From Streptomyces tanashiensis (GTDB lineage Bacteria > Actinomycetota > Actinomycetes > Streptomycetales > Streptomycetaceae), in assembly GCF_014648895.1 (NCBI RefSeq), contig NZ_BMRZ01000001.1, positions 124,001 through 188,000 on the forward strand: a stretch of 64,000 nt of DNA. The letters run 5' to 3'. This document shows, piece by piece, positions 9,012-17,089 of this stretch; position 1 is the first letter of the stretch, and the number at the start of each line of letters is the position of its first letter. Position numbers and translations under genes: made by a program. The notes under the pieces are model-generated. The model was given only the letters and a program-made list of their open reading frames with translations. It did not search any database and was not told the origin of the DNA.

Positions 9012-9917
9012 GTGACGACGGAACCGCCCTACCTGAGCATCGCCGCCGAGATCCGGGGCCGCATCCAGACCGGAGCGCTGGCCCCGGGTGACCGGGTGCC
9101 GTCGACGCGGGCGATCACGCGGGAGTGGGGCGTGGCGATGGCGACGGCCACGAAGGTGCTGGCGGCGCTGCGCCAGGAGGGCCTGGTCCGGGTGGAGCCG
9201 GGCGTGGGCACGGTGGTCGTGGACCCGCGGCAGGCGCGGCAGGCGACGGCTCCGGCGCTGACGCAGGCCCGGATCGTGCGCGCGGCGCTCGAACTCGCCG
9301 ATTCCGAGGGCCTGAACGCCCTGACGATGCGCCGGCTCGCGACGGTGCTGGACACCTCGGCGATGGCGATGTACCGGCACGTTCCGGGCAAGGGCGAGCT
9401 GGTGCGGCTGATGGCGGACGAGGCGTGCGGGGAGGTGCCGCTGGGTCCGGTGCCGAGGCACTGGCGGCCCGGTCTGGAGCGGGCGGCGCGCTGGCTGCGC
9501 GAGGTGTACGCGCGGCACCGGTGGATGGCGCAGGCGATGGCCTCGTTCACGCGCCCGGTGGCCTCGCCGAACGCGATGGCCTACACGGAGTGGGTGCTGG
9601 CGGCGCTGCGGGAGACGCCGCTGACCTCGTCCCAGAAGCTGCACACCCATCTGACGCTGTTCGCGTTCGTCCAGGGTCTGGCGCTGGCGGACGATCTGGA
9701 GGAGCAGGCGCGGCTCGACACGGGCCTGTCGGACGGCGAGTGGATGGAACAGAACGAGCCACGCTTCGACGCGATGCAGTCGGGGCACCCGTACCCCCTC
9801 CTCGACGCCGTCACCCGTGACGGGGGCTTCGAGCTGAGCCTGGAGAGTCTCTTCGAATTCGGGCTCCGGCGAACGTTGGACGGCGTCGCGGCCATGATCG
9901 ACGAAACGTCCGGTTAA
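9012..9917 (+). CDS. GntR-TetR chimeric transcriptional regulator
   Basis: This 301-residue regulator has two DNA-binding modules in tandem. Residues 7-75 form a GntR winged helix (SIAAEIRGRIQTGALAPGDRVPS, then ALRQEGLVRVEPGVGTVV). Residues 86-130 form a TetR helix-turn-helix (TMRRLATVLDTSAMAMYRHVPGKGELV). The rest resembles the all-helical ligand-binding domain of the TetR_C group. The GTG at 9012 is preceded within 8 nt by a -10-like TACACT, so the mRNA may be leaderless. It is divergent from a DHA2 drug exporter, which suggests a ligand-responsive repressor of that exporter. The domain fusion is known in actinobacteria but few members are characterised. Confidence 0.88.
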   Translation: MTTEPPYLSIAAEIRGRIQTGALAPGDRVPSTRAITREWGVAMATATKVLAALRQEGLVRVEPGVGTVVVDPRQARQATAPALTQARIVRAALELADSEGLNALTMRRLATVLDTSAMAMYRHVPGKGELVRLMADEACGEVPLGPVPRHWRPGLERAARWLREVYARHRWMAQAMASFTRPVASPNAMAYTEWVLAALRETPLTSSQKLHTHLTLFAFVQGLALADDLEEQARLDTGLSDGEWMEQNEPRFDAMQSGHPYPLLDAVTRDGGFELSLESLFEFGLRRTLDGVAAMIDETSG

Positions 9918-10037
9918 CGAACACGGCCTTACGGGCAGCGGACGATTTCCGGCCAACTTCCTGACGCGGTCCTGACAGGTCCCCGTCATTCCTGTCACTC
10001 TCTCCCCGGTTCTTCGCACCAGAGTTCACCGCTTCAC

Positions 10038-10071
10038 CCGAACGAGTCCGGGGTCATCCGAACGCGTTCGG
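10038..10071. promoter_or_regulatory. Tandem 14-bp operator-like sites upstream of the metalloprotease gene
   Basis: CCGAACGCGTTCGG (10058-10071) is a perfect palindrome. A related imperfect copy, CCGAACGAGTCCGG, lies at 10038-10051, exactly 20 bp upstream and on the same helix face. Both are followed by similar GTGTCA/GGGTCA sequence. They lie 93 to 126 bp before the protease start. No regulator gene is adjacent on the protease side, so a distant regulator is likely. Confidence 0.5.
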
Positions 10072-10163
10072 TGTCACACGTACGTGCTCCACAGCTCTCT
10101 CCTTGCTCTGCCCGGACGGGCTCACCCAAGTCCGCCGGTACCCCCCTCGCATAAGGAGTCTGC

Positions 10164-12188
10164 GTGAGATCCACGCCCAGCCGTCGCGCCACCGCGACCG
10201 GCGCTCTGATCGCCGCCGCCGCCATGCTCACCATCGGTGTGCAGGCCGGCACCGCTTCGGCCGACATCGACACCTTCGCGGCGGCCCCCAAGGCGCTGTC
10301 CGCCGGCAAGGCCAACCCGGGCAAGCTCCCGGCCGACCTCACCCCCGCCCAGCGCTCCGCGCTGATCAAGGCGGCGGACGCGGACAAGGCCGCCACGGCC
10401 AAGTCCCTCGGCCTCGGCGCCCAGGAGAAGCTGGTCGTCCGCGACGTCGTCCAGGACCGCGACGGCACGACCCACACCCGGTACGAGCGCACCTACGCCG
10501 GACTCCCGGTCCTCGGCGGTGACCTGATCGTCGCCGAGACGAAGGCCGGCGCCACCACCGGCGTCATCAAGTCGAACCGTGCCGAGCTCAAGAACGTCGA
10601 CCTCGCCGCCGACGTCGCCCCGGCCGCCGCCGAGAAGCAGGCCCTCGGCCTCGCCGCCGCGGAGGGCTCGAAGAAGGCCGCCGCCGACCGCGCCCCGCGC
10701 AAGGTCGTCTGGATGGCCCAGGGCGCCCCCGTCCTCGCGTACGAGACCGTCGTCGGCGGCCTCCAGCACGACGGCACCCCGAACGAGCTGCACGTCGTGA
10801 CGGACGCGAAGACCGGCGCCAAGCTCTACGAGTGGCAGGCCGTCGAGACCGGCATCGGCAACACGCAGTACAGCGGCCAGGTGACCCTCGGCACCGCGCC
10901 CTCGTACACGCTGACCGACACCGGCCGCGGCAACCACAAGACGTACAACCTCAACGGCGGTACGTCGGGCACCGGGACGCTCTTCACCAACACCACGGAC
11001 ACGTGGGGCAACGGCCTCGCCTCCAACAAGGAGACGGCCGGCGCCGACGCGCACTACGGTGCCGCGCTCACCTGGGACTACTACAAGAACGTGCACGGCC
11101 GCTCCGGCATCCGCGGTGACGGCGTCGGCGCGTACTCCCGGGTCCACTACGGCAACGCCTACGTCAACGCGTTCTGGCAGGACAGCTGCTTCTGCATGAC
11201 GTACGGCGACGGCTCGGGCAACAGCAAGCCGCTCACGTCCATCGACGTGGCCGCGCACGAGATGACCCACGGCGTCACCGCCGCCACCGCCAACCTGACC
11301 TACAGCGGCGAGTCCGGCGGTCTCAACGAGGCCACCTCGGACATCTTCGCGGCGGCGGTCGAGTTCTACGCCAACAACGCCAACGACAAGGGCGACTACC
11401 TCGTCGGCGAGAAGATCGACATCCGCGGCAACGGCACCCCGCTGCGCTACATGGACAAGCCGAGCAAGGACGGCTCGTCCAAGGACTCGTGGTACTCGGG
11501 CATCGGCTCCATCGACGTCCACTACTCCTCGGGCCCGGCGAACCACTTCTTCTACCTGCTCTCCGAGGGCAGCGGCGCCAAGGTCGTCAACGGCGTGAGC
11601 TACGACTCGCCGACCTCCGACGGCCTGCCGGTCACCGGCATCGGCATCGACAAGGCCCGGCTGATCTGGTTCAAGGCGCTCACCACCAAGTGGGGCTCGT
11701 CGACCAACTACGCCGGCGCCCGCACGGGCACCGTCGCGGCGGCCACCGAGCTGTACGGCGCCGGCAGCGCCGAGGTCACGGCCGTCGAGAACGCCTGGGC
11801 CGCGATCAACGTCGGTTCCCGCCCCGGCGGCCCCGGCGGCGGCACGGTGTTCACCAACGACGCCGACGTCTCCATCCCGGACAACGGCGCCGCGGTCACC
11901 TCGTCGCTGACCGTCTCCGGCGTCGCGGGCAACGCGCCCTCGACCCTCAAGGTCGGCGTGGACATCGTCCACACCTACATCGGTGACCTCGTCGTCGACC
12001 TGATCGCCCCCGACGGCTCGGTCTACAGCCTGTCGAACCGGGCCGGCGGCAGCGCCGACAACATCAACCAGACCTACACCGTGAACGCCTCCTCCGAGGT
12101 CGCCAACGGCGTCTGGAAGCTCCGCGTCCAGGACAAGGCGTCGATCGACACCGGCTACATCAACAGCTTCAAGCTGACCTTCCCGTAA
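10164..12188 (+). CDS. Secreted thermolysin-type metalloprotease (M4) with C-terminal P-domain
   Basis: This 674-residue preproprotease is exported by a signal peptide (basic start, hydrophobic core GALIAAAAMLTIGVQA, cleavage near TASA-DI). An FTP/PepSY-type propeptide follows, with RYERTYAGLPVLGGDLIV. The catalytic domain carries the zinc motif HEMTH (His365) and the third ligand in GGLNEATSDIF. The active-site His region is IDVHYSSGPANHFFYLL. About 120 C-terminal residues form a proprotein-convertase P-domain (ADVSIPDNGAAV to the end). The GTG start has AAGGAG 6 nt upstream. The usual divergent LysR regulator of Streptomyces small neutral proteases is absent. A perfect hairpin terminator follows the gene. 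Confidence 0.95.
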   Translation: MRSTPSRRATATGALIAAAAMLTIGVQAGTASADIDTFAAAPKALSAGKANPGKLPADLTPAQRSALIKAADADKAATAKSLGLGAQEKLVVRDVVQDRDGTTHTRYERTYAGLPVLGGDLIVAETKAGATTGVIKSNRAELKNVDLAADVAPAAAEKQALGLAAAEGSKKAAADRAPRKVVWMAQGAPVLAYETVVGGLQHDGTPNELHVVTDAKTGAKLYEWQAVETGIGNTQYSGQVTLGTAPSYTLTDTGRGNHKTYNLNGGTSGTGTLFTNTTDTWGNGLASNKETAGADAHYGAALTWDYYKNVHGRSGIRGDGVGAYSRVHYGNAYVNAFWQDSCFCMTYGDGSGNSKPLTSIDVAAHEMTHGVTAATANLTYSGESGGLNEATSDIFAAAVEFYANNANDKGDYLVGEKIDIRGNGTPLRYMDKPSKDGSSKDSWYSGIGSIDVHYSSGPANHFFYLLSEGSGAKVVNGVSYDSPTSDGLPVTGIGIDKARLIWFKALTTKWGSSTNYAGARTGTVAAATELYGAGSAEVTAVENAWAAINVGSRPGGPGGGTVFTNDADVSIPDNGAAVTSSLTVSGVAGNAPSTLKVGVDIVHTYIGDLVVDLIAPDGSVYSLSNRAGGSADNINQTYTVNASSEVANGVWKLRVQDKASIDTGYINSFKLTFP

Positions 12189-12204
12189 GCGGCACCACAC
12201 GGGA

Positions 12205-12242
12205 GCGGGCGCCCGGAGGGAACCTTCCCTCCGGGCGCCCGC
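12205..12242 (+). terminator. Hairpin terminator after the metalloprotease gene
   Basis: A perfect 18-bp inverted repeat (12205-12222 with 12225-12242, containing GGGCGCCCGGAGGG) with a CC centre begins 16 bp after the stop codon. No T tract follows, which is common for Streptomyces terminators. Confidence 0.75.
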
Positions 12243-12264
12243 GCGTCTGCATACCCTGGACCGC

Positions 12265-12921
12265 ATGATCAGGGTGCTGCTTGCCGACGACGAGACGATG
12301 ATCAGGGCCGGAGTGCGAGCCATCCTCGCCACCGACCCCGGGATCGAGGTGGTGGCCGAGGCCGGCGACGGGCACGAGGCCGTCGAACTCGCCCGCGAGC
12401 ACCGGCCCGACGTGATCCTGCTCGACATCCGGATGCCCCGGCTCGACGGGCTCGGCGCGGCCGAGGAACTGCGCGCGACGGTGCCGGACGCGGCCGTCGT
12501 CATGCTCACCACCTTCTCGGAGGACACCTCCATCGCCCGGGCGCTCGGCAGCGGCGTGAGCGGATTCCTCCTCAAGTCCGGAGACCCGCGCGAGCTGATC
12601 GCCGGGGTCCGCGCCGTGGCCGGGGGCGGCGCCGCCCTCGCCCCCACGGTCGCCCGGCGGGTCATCGACACCCTCGGCGGCGAGCGGTTCACCCGCGCGG
12701 CCGCGGCACGCTCCCGCCTGGAGCCCCTCACCGGACGGGAACGGGAGGTCGTCGCCCTCCTCGGCGCCGGGCTCTCCAACCAGGAGATCGCCGGCCGCAT
12801 GTACGTCGTCGAGGGCACCGTCAAGGCGCACGTGAGCGCCGTCCTCGGCAGGCTCGGCCTGCGCAACCGGGTCCAGCTCGCCGTCCTGGCGTACGAGGCG
12901 GGCCTGGTCCCCGATGCGTGA
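12265..12921 (+). CDS. NarL/FixJ-family response regulator
   Basis: This 218-residue regulator has a receiver domain with the acidic DDE at residues 8-10, phospho-acceptor Asp54 (LLDIRMPRL), the TTF switch region and the Lys of FLLKSG. The LuxR-type HTH begins at LEPLTGREREVV and contains the recognition helix VEGTVKAHVSAVLGRLGLRN. The gene overlaps the following histidine kinase gene by 8 bp, so the pair is coupled and almost certainly cognate. The target genes are not evident; the metalloprotease upstream is separated by a strong terminator. Confidence 0.95.
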   Translation: MIRVLLADDETMIRAGVRAILATDPGIEVVAEAGDGHEAVELAREHRPDVILLDIRMPRLDGLGAAEELRATVPDAAVVMLTTFSEDTSIARALGSGVSGFLLKSGDPRELIAGVRAVAGGGAALAPTVARRVIDTLGGERFTRAAAARSRLEPLTGREREVVALLGAGLSNQEIAGRMYVVEGTVKAHVSAVLGRLGLRNRVQLAVLAYEAGLVPDA

Positions 12922-14410
12922 ACGCGCCTTCGACCTGGCGCTCTGGCTGCTGCTGTGCGTCCCCGTCCTGCTCAGGTCGGACCCGAACGACGGCGGGAGC
13001 TGGACCGAGGTCGTGGTCGGCGTGGCGCTCCTCGGCGGCTGCGTCGCGGTCAGCCGGCGGTGGCCGCCGGTGCCGATCGCCGTCATGGTCGCGGTGAGCC
13101 TGTCCTCCACCCTGGAGCTGTTCACCGCCTCGTACACCCTGGCCCTGGTCGCCTTCGGCTATCTCGCCGGACGGCGGCAGGAGCGGACCCGGGCGGCGCT
13201 GTGGCTGTTCGGCGCGGTCGCGGTGGCGGGGCTGCTCCTGACGACGGTCACGCACACCTCCCTCGGCCAGTGGTTCACGCTGCTGCTCACGCTGGCGCTG
13301 GCGGTCGTGGCGCCCTGGCTGATCGGCCGTTACGTGCGCCAGTACGACCGGCTCGTGCGCAGCGGCTGGGAGCTGGCCGACCGGATGGAGCGGGAGCAGG
13401 AGGCCGTCGCCGACCGGGAGCGGCTGCGGGAACGCTCCCGGATCGCGGGCGACATGCACGACTCCCTCGGCCACGACCTGGCCCTGATCGCGGTCCGCGC
13501 GGGCGCCCTGGAGGTCGATCCGGGGCTCGGGCCCGCCCAGCAGCACGCGGCGGGCGAGCTGCGGCGGGCGGCGGCGGACGCGACGGCCCGGCTGCGGGAC
13601 ATCATCGGCGTGCTGCGCGAGGACGACGCCGGGGCGCCGACGACCCCGGCCGGGGAGACGGTCGAGGAACTGGCGGCCCGGGCCCGGGCGTCGGGACTCG
13701 ACGTCACGCTCACCCCGACGCCGGTGCCGACGCTGCCGGGCATGTCCGGCCTCGCCCTGCACCGGGTCGTGCAGGAGGGGCTCACGAACGCGGCCAAGCA
13801 CGCGCCCGGCGCGGCCGTCGCGGTCTCCGTCGCCCCGGACCCGGCGAGCGTGCGGGTCCGGGTGGTCAGCGGCCCCGGCGCGGCGGAGGCGCTCCTGCCC
13901 TCGGGCGGGACCGGGCTCGTCGGGCTCGACGAGCGGGTGCGGCTCGCGGGCGGTGCGCTGACGCACCGGGTCACCGGGGACGGCGGATTCGTCCTGGAGG
14001 CCGTCCTGCCCAGGAACCCCCCGGCGCCGCTGCCCGCCGCGCCGACCTCGGCGAGGGAGCTGGACCGGGCCCGCCGCGAGGTCCGCAAGGGCCTCGCGCG
14101 GGCGATCTGGATCCCGCTCGCGCTCCTCGTCGCCCTGGGTCTGCTGATGGCCGGGGTCGCCCTGTGGACCCAGCACCAGTCGTACCTGGAGCCGGAGGAC
14201 TACGGCCGGATGCGGGTCGGGCAGTCGCTCGCGGAGCTCTCCGAGGACCTGCCCGAGCATCCGCTGGACGGCCCGCCGCAGCGCACGCCGGCGGAGCCGC
14301 GCGGCATGGACGAGTGCCGGTACTACCGGTCCACGATGCTGGCCGCGATCCCGGTGTACCGGCTCTGCTTCGTCGACGGGCACCTCGCCGGCAAGGCCGA
14401 GGTCCCGTAG
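12914..14410 (+). CDS. Sensor histidine kinase with an extra C-terminal membrane anchor and tail
   Basis: This 498-residue kinase partners the upstream response regulator. Four or more N-terminal helices (residues 7-138) lead to a HisKA_3 helix with phospho-acceptor His182 (IAGDMHDSLGHDLAL) and an HATPase domain (VVQEGLTNAAKHAPG, then GGTGLVGLDERV). After the kinase core there is a basic linker, a further transmembrane helix (residues 397-419) and an 80-residue tail. The tail would lie outside the cell; it contains DYGRMRVGQSLAEL, ECRYYR and YRLCFVDGHLAGKAEV and two Cys (468 and 485). The tail resembles SmpA/BamE-like small domains, but that is a pattern-level guess. Its TAG stop abuts the TAG stop of glgP with no base between. 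Confidence 0.9.
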   Translation: MRERAFDLALWLLLCVPVLLRSDPNDGGSWTEVVVGVALLGGCVAVSRRWPPVPIAVMVAVSLSSTLELFTASYTLALVAFGYLAGRRQERTRAALWLFGAVAVAGLLLTTVTHTSLGQWFTLLLTLALAVVAPWLIGRYVRQYDRLVRSGWELADRMEREQEAVADRERLRERSRIAGDMHDSLGHDLALIAVRAGALEVDPGLGPAQQHAAGELRRAAADATARLRDIIGVLREDDAGAPTTPAGETVEELAARARASGLDVTLTPTPVPTLPGMSGLALHRVVQEGLTNAAKHAPGAAVAVSVAPDPASVRVRVVSGPGAAEALLPSGGTGLVGLDERVRLAGGALTHRVTGDGGFVLEAVLPRNPPAPLPAAPTSARELDRARREVRKGLARAIWIPLALLVALGLLMAGVALWTQHQSYLEPEDYGRMRVGQSLAELSEDLPEHPLDGPPQRTPAEPRGMDECRYYRSTMLAAIPVYRLCFVDGHLAGKAEVP

Positions 14411-16975
14411 CTACCTCAGGAGCACCCCCGCCCCCTCCCCCGTCGTCTCCTCCGGCAGCGCCGCGAGGCCGAGCTCGGCCGGGTGGGCGAGCAGCGGGTG
14501 GGCGGGCAGGACGCGGACCGTGCAGCCGAAGGAGCCGGTCCGGTCGAGCTCCAGGGTGCCGGCGTAGGGCAGGCGTCCCTCCAGGTCGGGTCCGCCCGCC
14601 GGCTTGAGGGTGACGGTGCGGGTGGCGGCGAGGGTGTCGTCGGCGTCGACCCGGCCGGTGACGGCCTGCACCTCGACGTCGTCGGGGCCGAGCGCGCCGA
14701 GCGTCACCCGGACGCGGACGACGGGCGTGGCGCCCAGTTCGGCGTCGGCGAGGTCGTCCGCGAGCCCGTCGCCGACCTCGACGCGGTCGACGGCCACCTT
14801 GGGCCAGGCCTCCCGGACGCGCGTCTTCCAGGCGGCGAGGTCCCGCGCCCGGTCCGGACCGAGGGCCCGGCGGGCGCCGGCGGCGGGCACGTACAGCTTC
14901 TCGACGTACTCGCGGACCATCCGGTCGGCGAGCACCTTCGGGCCGAGGTCGGCGAGGGTGCGCCGGACCATGGCCGTCCAGCCGGACGGCACCCCGTCGG
15001 GGCCGCGGTCGTAGAAGCGGGGCGCGACCCGGCGCTCGATCAGCTCGTAGAGGGCCGCGGCCTCCAGGTCGTCGCGGCGGTCCTCGTCGGCGGAGGCGGC
15101 GCCGTCGGCGGTGGGGATGGCCCAGCCGAAGTCGGGCCGGAACCACTCGTCCCACCAGCCGTCGAGGACGGAGAGGTTGAGGCAGCCGTTGAGGGCGGCC
15201 TTCATGCCGCTGGTGCCGCAGGCCTCCAGGGGGCGCAGCGGGTTGTTGAGCCAGACGTCGCAGCCGGGGTAGAGGCCGCGGGCCATCTCCATGCCGTAGT
15301 CGGGCAGGAAGACGATCCGGTGCCGGACCCGTGGGTCGTCGGCGAAGCGGACGAGTTCCTGCACGAGCCGCTTCCCGCCGTCGTCGGCGGGGTGGGCCTT
15401 GCCGGCGACGACGAGCTGCACGGGCCGCTCGGGGTGGAGGAGCAGCGCCCGCAGCCGGTCCTTGTCCCGCAGCATCAGGGTGAGCCGCTTGTACGAGGGG
15501 ACGCGGCGGGCGAAGCCGATGGTGAGGACGTCGGGGTCGAGGACGGACTCGGTCCAGCCGAGTTCGGCGGCGGCGGCGCCGCGCTGCCGCCAGGAGGCCC
15601 GCAGCCGGTCGCGCACGTCGGCCACGAGCCGTTCGCGGAGGGTGCGGCGCAGCTCCCACAGCTCCCGGTCGCTCGCGTCCGGGGAGAGCCGGGTGACTTC
15701 GGGGGCGACCCAGGTGGGGGCGTGGACGCCGTTGGTGATGGAGGTGATCGGCACCTCCTCGGCGTCGAAGCCGGGCCAGAGTCCGGCGAACATGGAGCGG
15801 CTGACGGCGCCGTGGAGGGTGGAGACGCCGTTGGCGCGCTGGGCGAGGCGCAGGCCCATGGCGGCCATGTTGAAGACGCCGGGTTCGCCGCCGAGGGGGG
15901 TCTCGTCGCCGAGGGCGAGGATCCGGCCGAGGTCGACCCCGGGGAGGGCGCCGTCGTCGCCGAGGTGGCGGGCGACGAGGGCCCGGTCGAAGCGGTCGAT
16001 GCCGGCCGGGACGGGGGTGTGGGTGGTGAAGACGGTCCCGGCCCGGACGGTCTCCAGGGCGCTGCCGAAGTCGAGTCCCTCGCCCTGGAGTTCACGGATC
16101 CGTTCGAGGCCGAGGAAGCCGGCGTGGCCCTCGTTGCTGTGGAAGACCTCGGGGGCGGGGTGGCCGGTGAGCCGGGTGTAGGTGCGGACGGCGCGGACGC
16201 CGCCGATGCCGAGGAGCATCTCCTGGAGGAGCCGGTGCTCGCTGCCGCCGCCGTACAGCCGGTCGGTGACGCTCCGTTCGCCGGGGGCGTTCTCCTCGAC
16301 GTCGGAGTCGAGCATGAGGAGCGGGACGCGGCCGACCCGGGCGATCCACAGGTGGGCGTGGAGGCTGCGGCCGCCGGGGAGGGCGAGGGTGATCCGGGCG
16401 GGGGTGCCGTCGTCCTCGCGGAGCAGGGTGACGGGCAGCTCGCCGGGGTCGAGGACGGGGTACTGCTCCTGCTGCCAGCCGTCCCGGCCGAGGGACTGCC
16501 GGAAGTAGCCGTGCCGGTAGAGCAGGCCGACGCCGATCAGCGGGACGCCGAGGTCGCTCGCGGACTTGAGGTGGTCGCCGGCGAGGATGCCGAGGCCGCC
16601 GGAGTACTGGGGCAGGGCGGCGGCGACGCCGAACTCGGGCGAGAAGTAGGCGACGGCGGCCGGGACGTCGCCGGAGCGGCCCTGGTACCAGCGGGGGGCG
16701 TGCAGATAGTGGTCGAGGTCCTCGGCGGCGGCGCCGAGGCGGACCAGGAAGTCCCGGTCGGCGGCGAGGGCGGCGAGCCGGGGCGCTTCGAGGGCGCCGA
16801 GGACCCGGACGGGGTCGGCGCCGTTCGGCACCGCCTCGGAGGGGGGTACCAGGGATTCGAAGAGCGCCCGGGTGGGCTCGTGCCAGGACCAGCGCAGGTT
16901 GTGCGCGAGGTCGGCGAGGGGTCGAAGGGTGTCGGGGAGGACGGGACGCACGGTGAATCGACGGATTGCCTTCAC
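14411..16975 (-). CDS. glgP: Alpha-glucan (glycogen/maltodextrin) phosphorylase, GT35
   Basis: The enzyme releases glucose 1-phosphate from the ends of alpha-1,4-glucans in the cytoplasm. This 854-residue protein belongs to the bacterial/archaeal AlgP-type GT35 branch (NLRWSWHEPTRALFE near the start, YFSPEFGVAAALPQYSGGLGILAGDHLKSASDLG in pieces, HSNEGHAGFLGLERI). The pyridoxal-phosphate region near the C-terminus includes LNNPLRPLEACGTSGMKAALNG. I chose the GTG at 16975 (KAIRRFTVRP) because GAAGGTGG lies 5 nt upstream. The upstream in-frame extension has no phosphorylase similarity. In S. coelicolor the equivalent gene lies next to glgE; here an accessory cluster separates them. Confidence 0.95.
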   Translation of the reverse strand: MKAIRRFTVRPVLPDTLRPLADLAHNLRWSWHEPTRALFESLVPPSEAVPNGADPVRVLGALEAPRLAALAADRDFLVRLGAAAEDLDHYLHAPRWYQGRSGDVPAAVAYFSPEFGVAAALPQYSGGLGILAGDHLKSASDLGVPLIGVGLLYRHGYFRQSLGRDGWQQEQYPVLDPGELPVTLLREDDGTPARITLALPGGRSLHAHLWIARVGRVPLLMLDSDVEENAPGERSVTDRLYGGGSEHRLLQEMLLGIGGVRAVRTYTRLTGHPAPEVFHSNEGHAGFLGLERIRELQGEGLDFGSALETVRAGTVFTTHTPVPAGIDRFDRALVARHLGDDGALPGVDLGRILALGDETPLGGEPGVFNMAAMGLRLAQRANGVSTLHGAVSRSMFAGLWPGFDAEEVPITSITNGVHAPTWVAPEVTRLSPDASDRELWELRRTLRERLVADVRDRLRASWRQRGAAAAELGWTESVLDPDVLTIGFARRVPSYKRLTLMLRDKDRLRALLLHPERPVQLVVAGKAHPADDGGKRLVQELVRFADDPRVRHRIVFLPDYGMEMARGLYPGCDVWLNNPLRPLEACGTSGMKAALNGCLNLSVLDGWWDEWFRPDFGWAIPTADGAASADEDRRDDLEAAALYELIERRVAPRFYDRGPDGVPSGWTAMVRRTLADLGPKVLADRMVREYVEKLYVPAAGARRALGPDRARDLAAWKTRVREAWPKVAVDRVEVGDGLADDLADAELGATPVVRVRVTLGALGPDDVEVQAVTGRVDADDTLAATRTVTLKPAGGPDLEGRLPYAGTLELDRTGSFGCTVRVLPAHPLLAHPAELGLAALPEETTGEGAGVLLR

Positions 16976-17060
16976 GTTGTCCACCTTCGCAGGCGAGTAC
17001 GGAGCGGAGCGGGCGCACCACGCTGTGCGTCCGGCGTGCCGCTCCGACGTTAGGGCAGGG

Positions 17061-17089
17061 GACCCCGTCGGGCCACGGCGCACGGGGTC
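17061..17089 (-). terminator. Candidate hairpin terminator at the end of the accessory cluster
   Basis: GACCCCGT (17061-17068) pairs perfectly with ACGGGGTC (17082-17089) around a 13-nt loop. The right arm overlaps the stop codon of the PhzS-like gene. It lies between the cluster and glgP, both on the minus strand. Upstream of glgP there is a further 8-bp repeat, CGGAGCGG (17000-17007) with CCGCTCCG (17039-17046). Confidence 0.45.
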
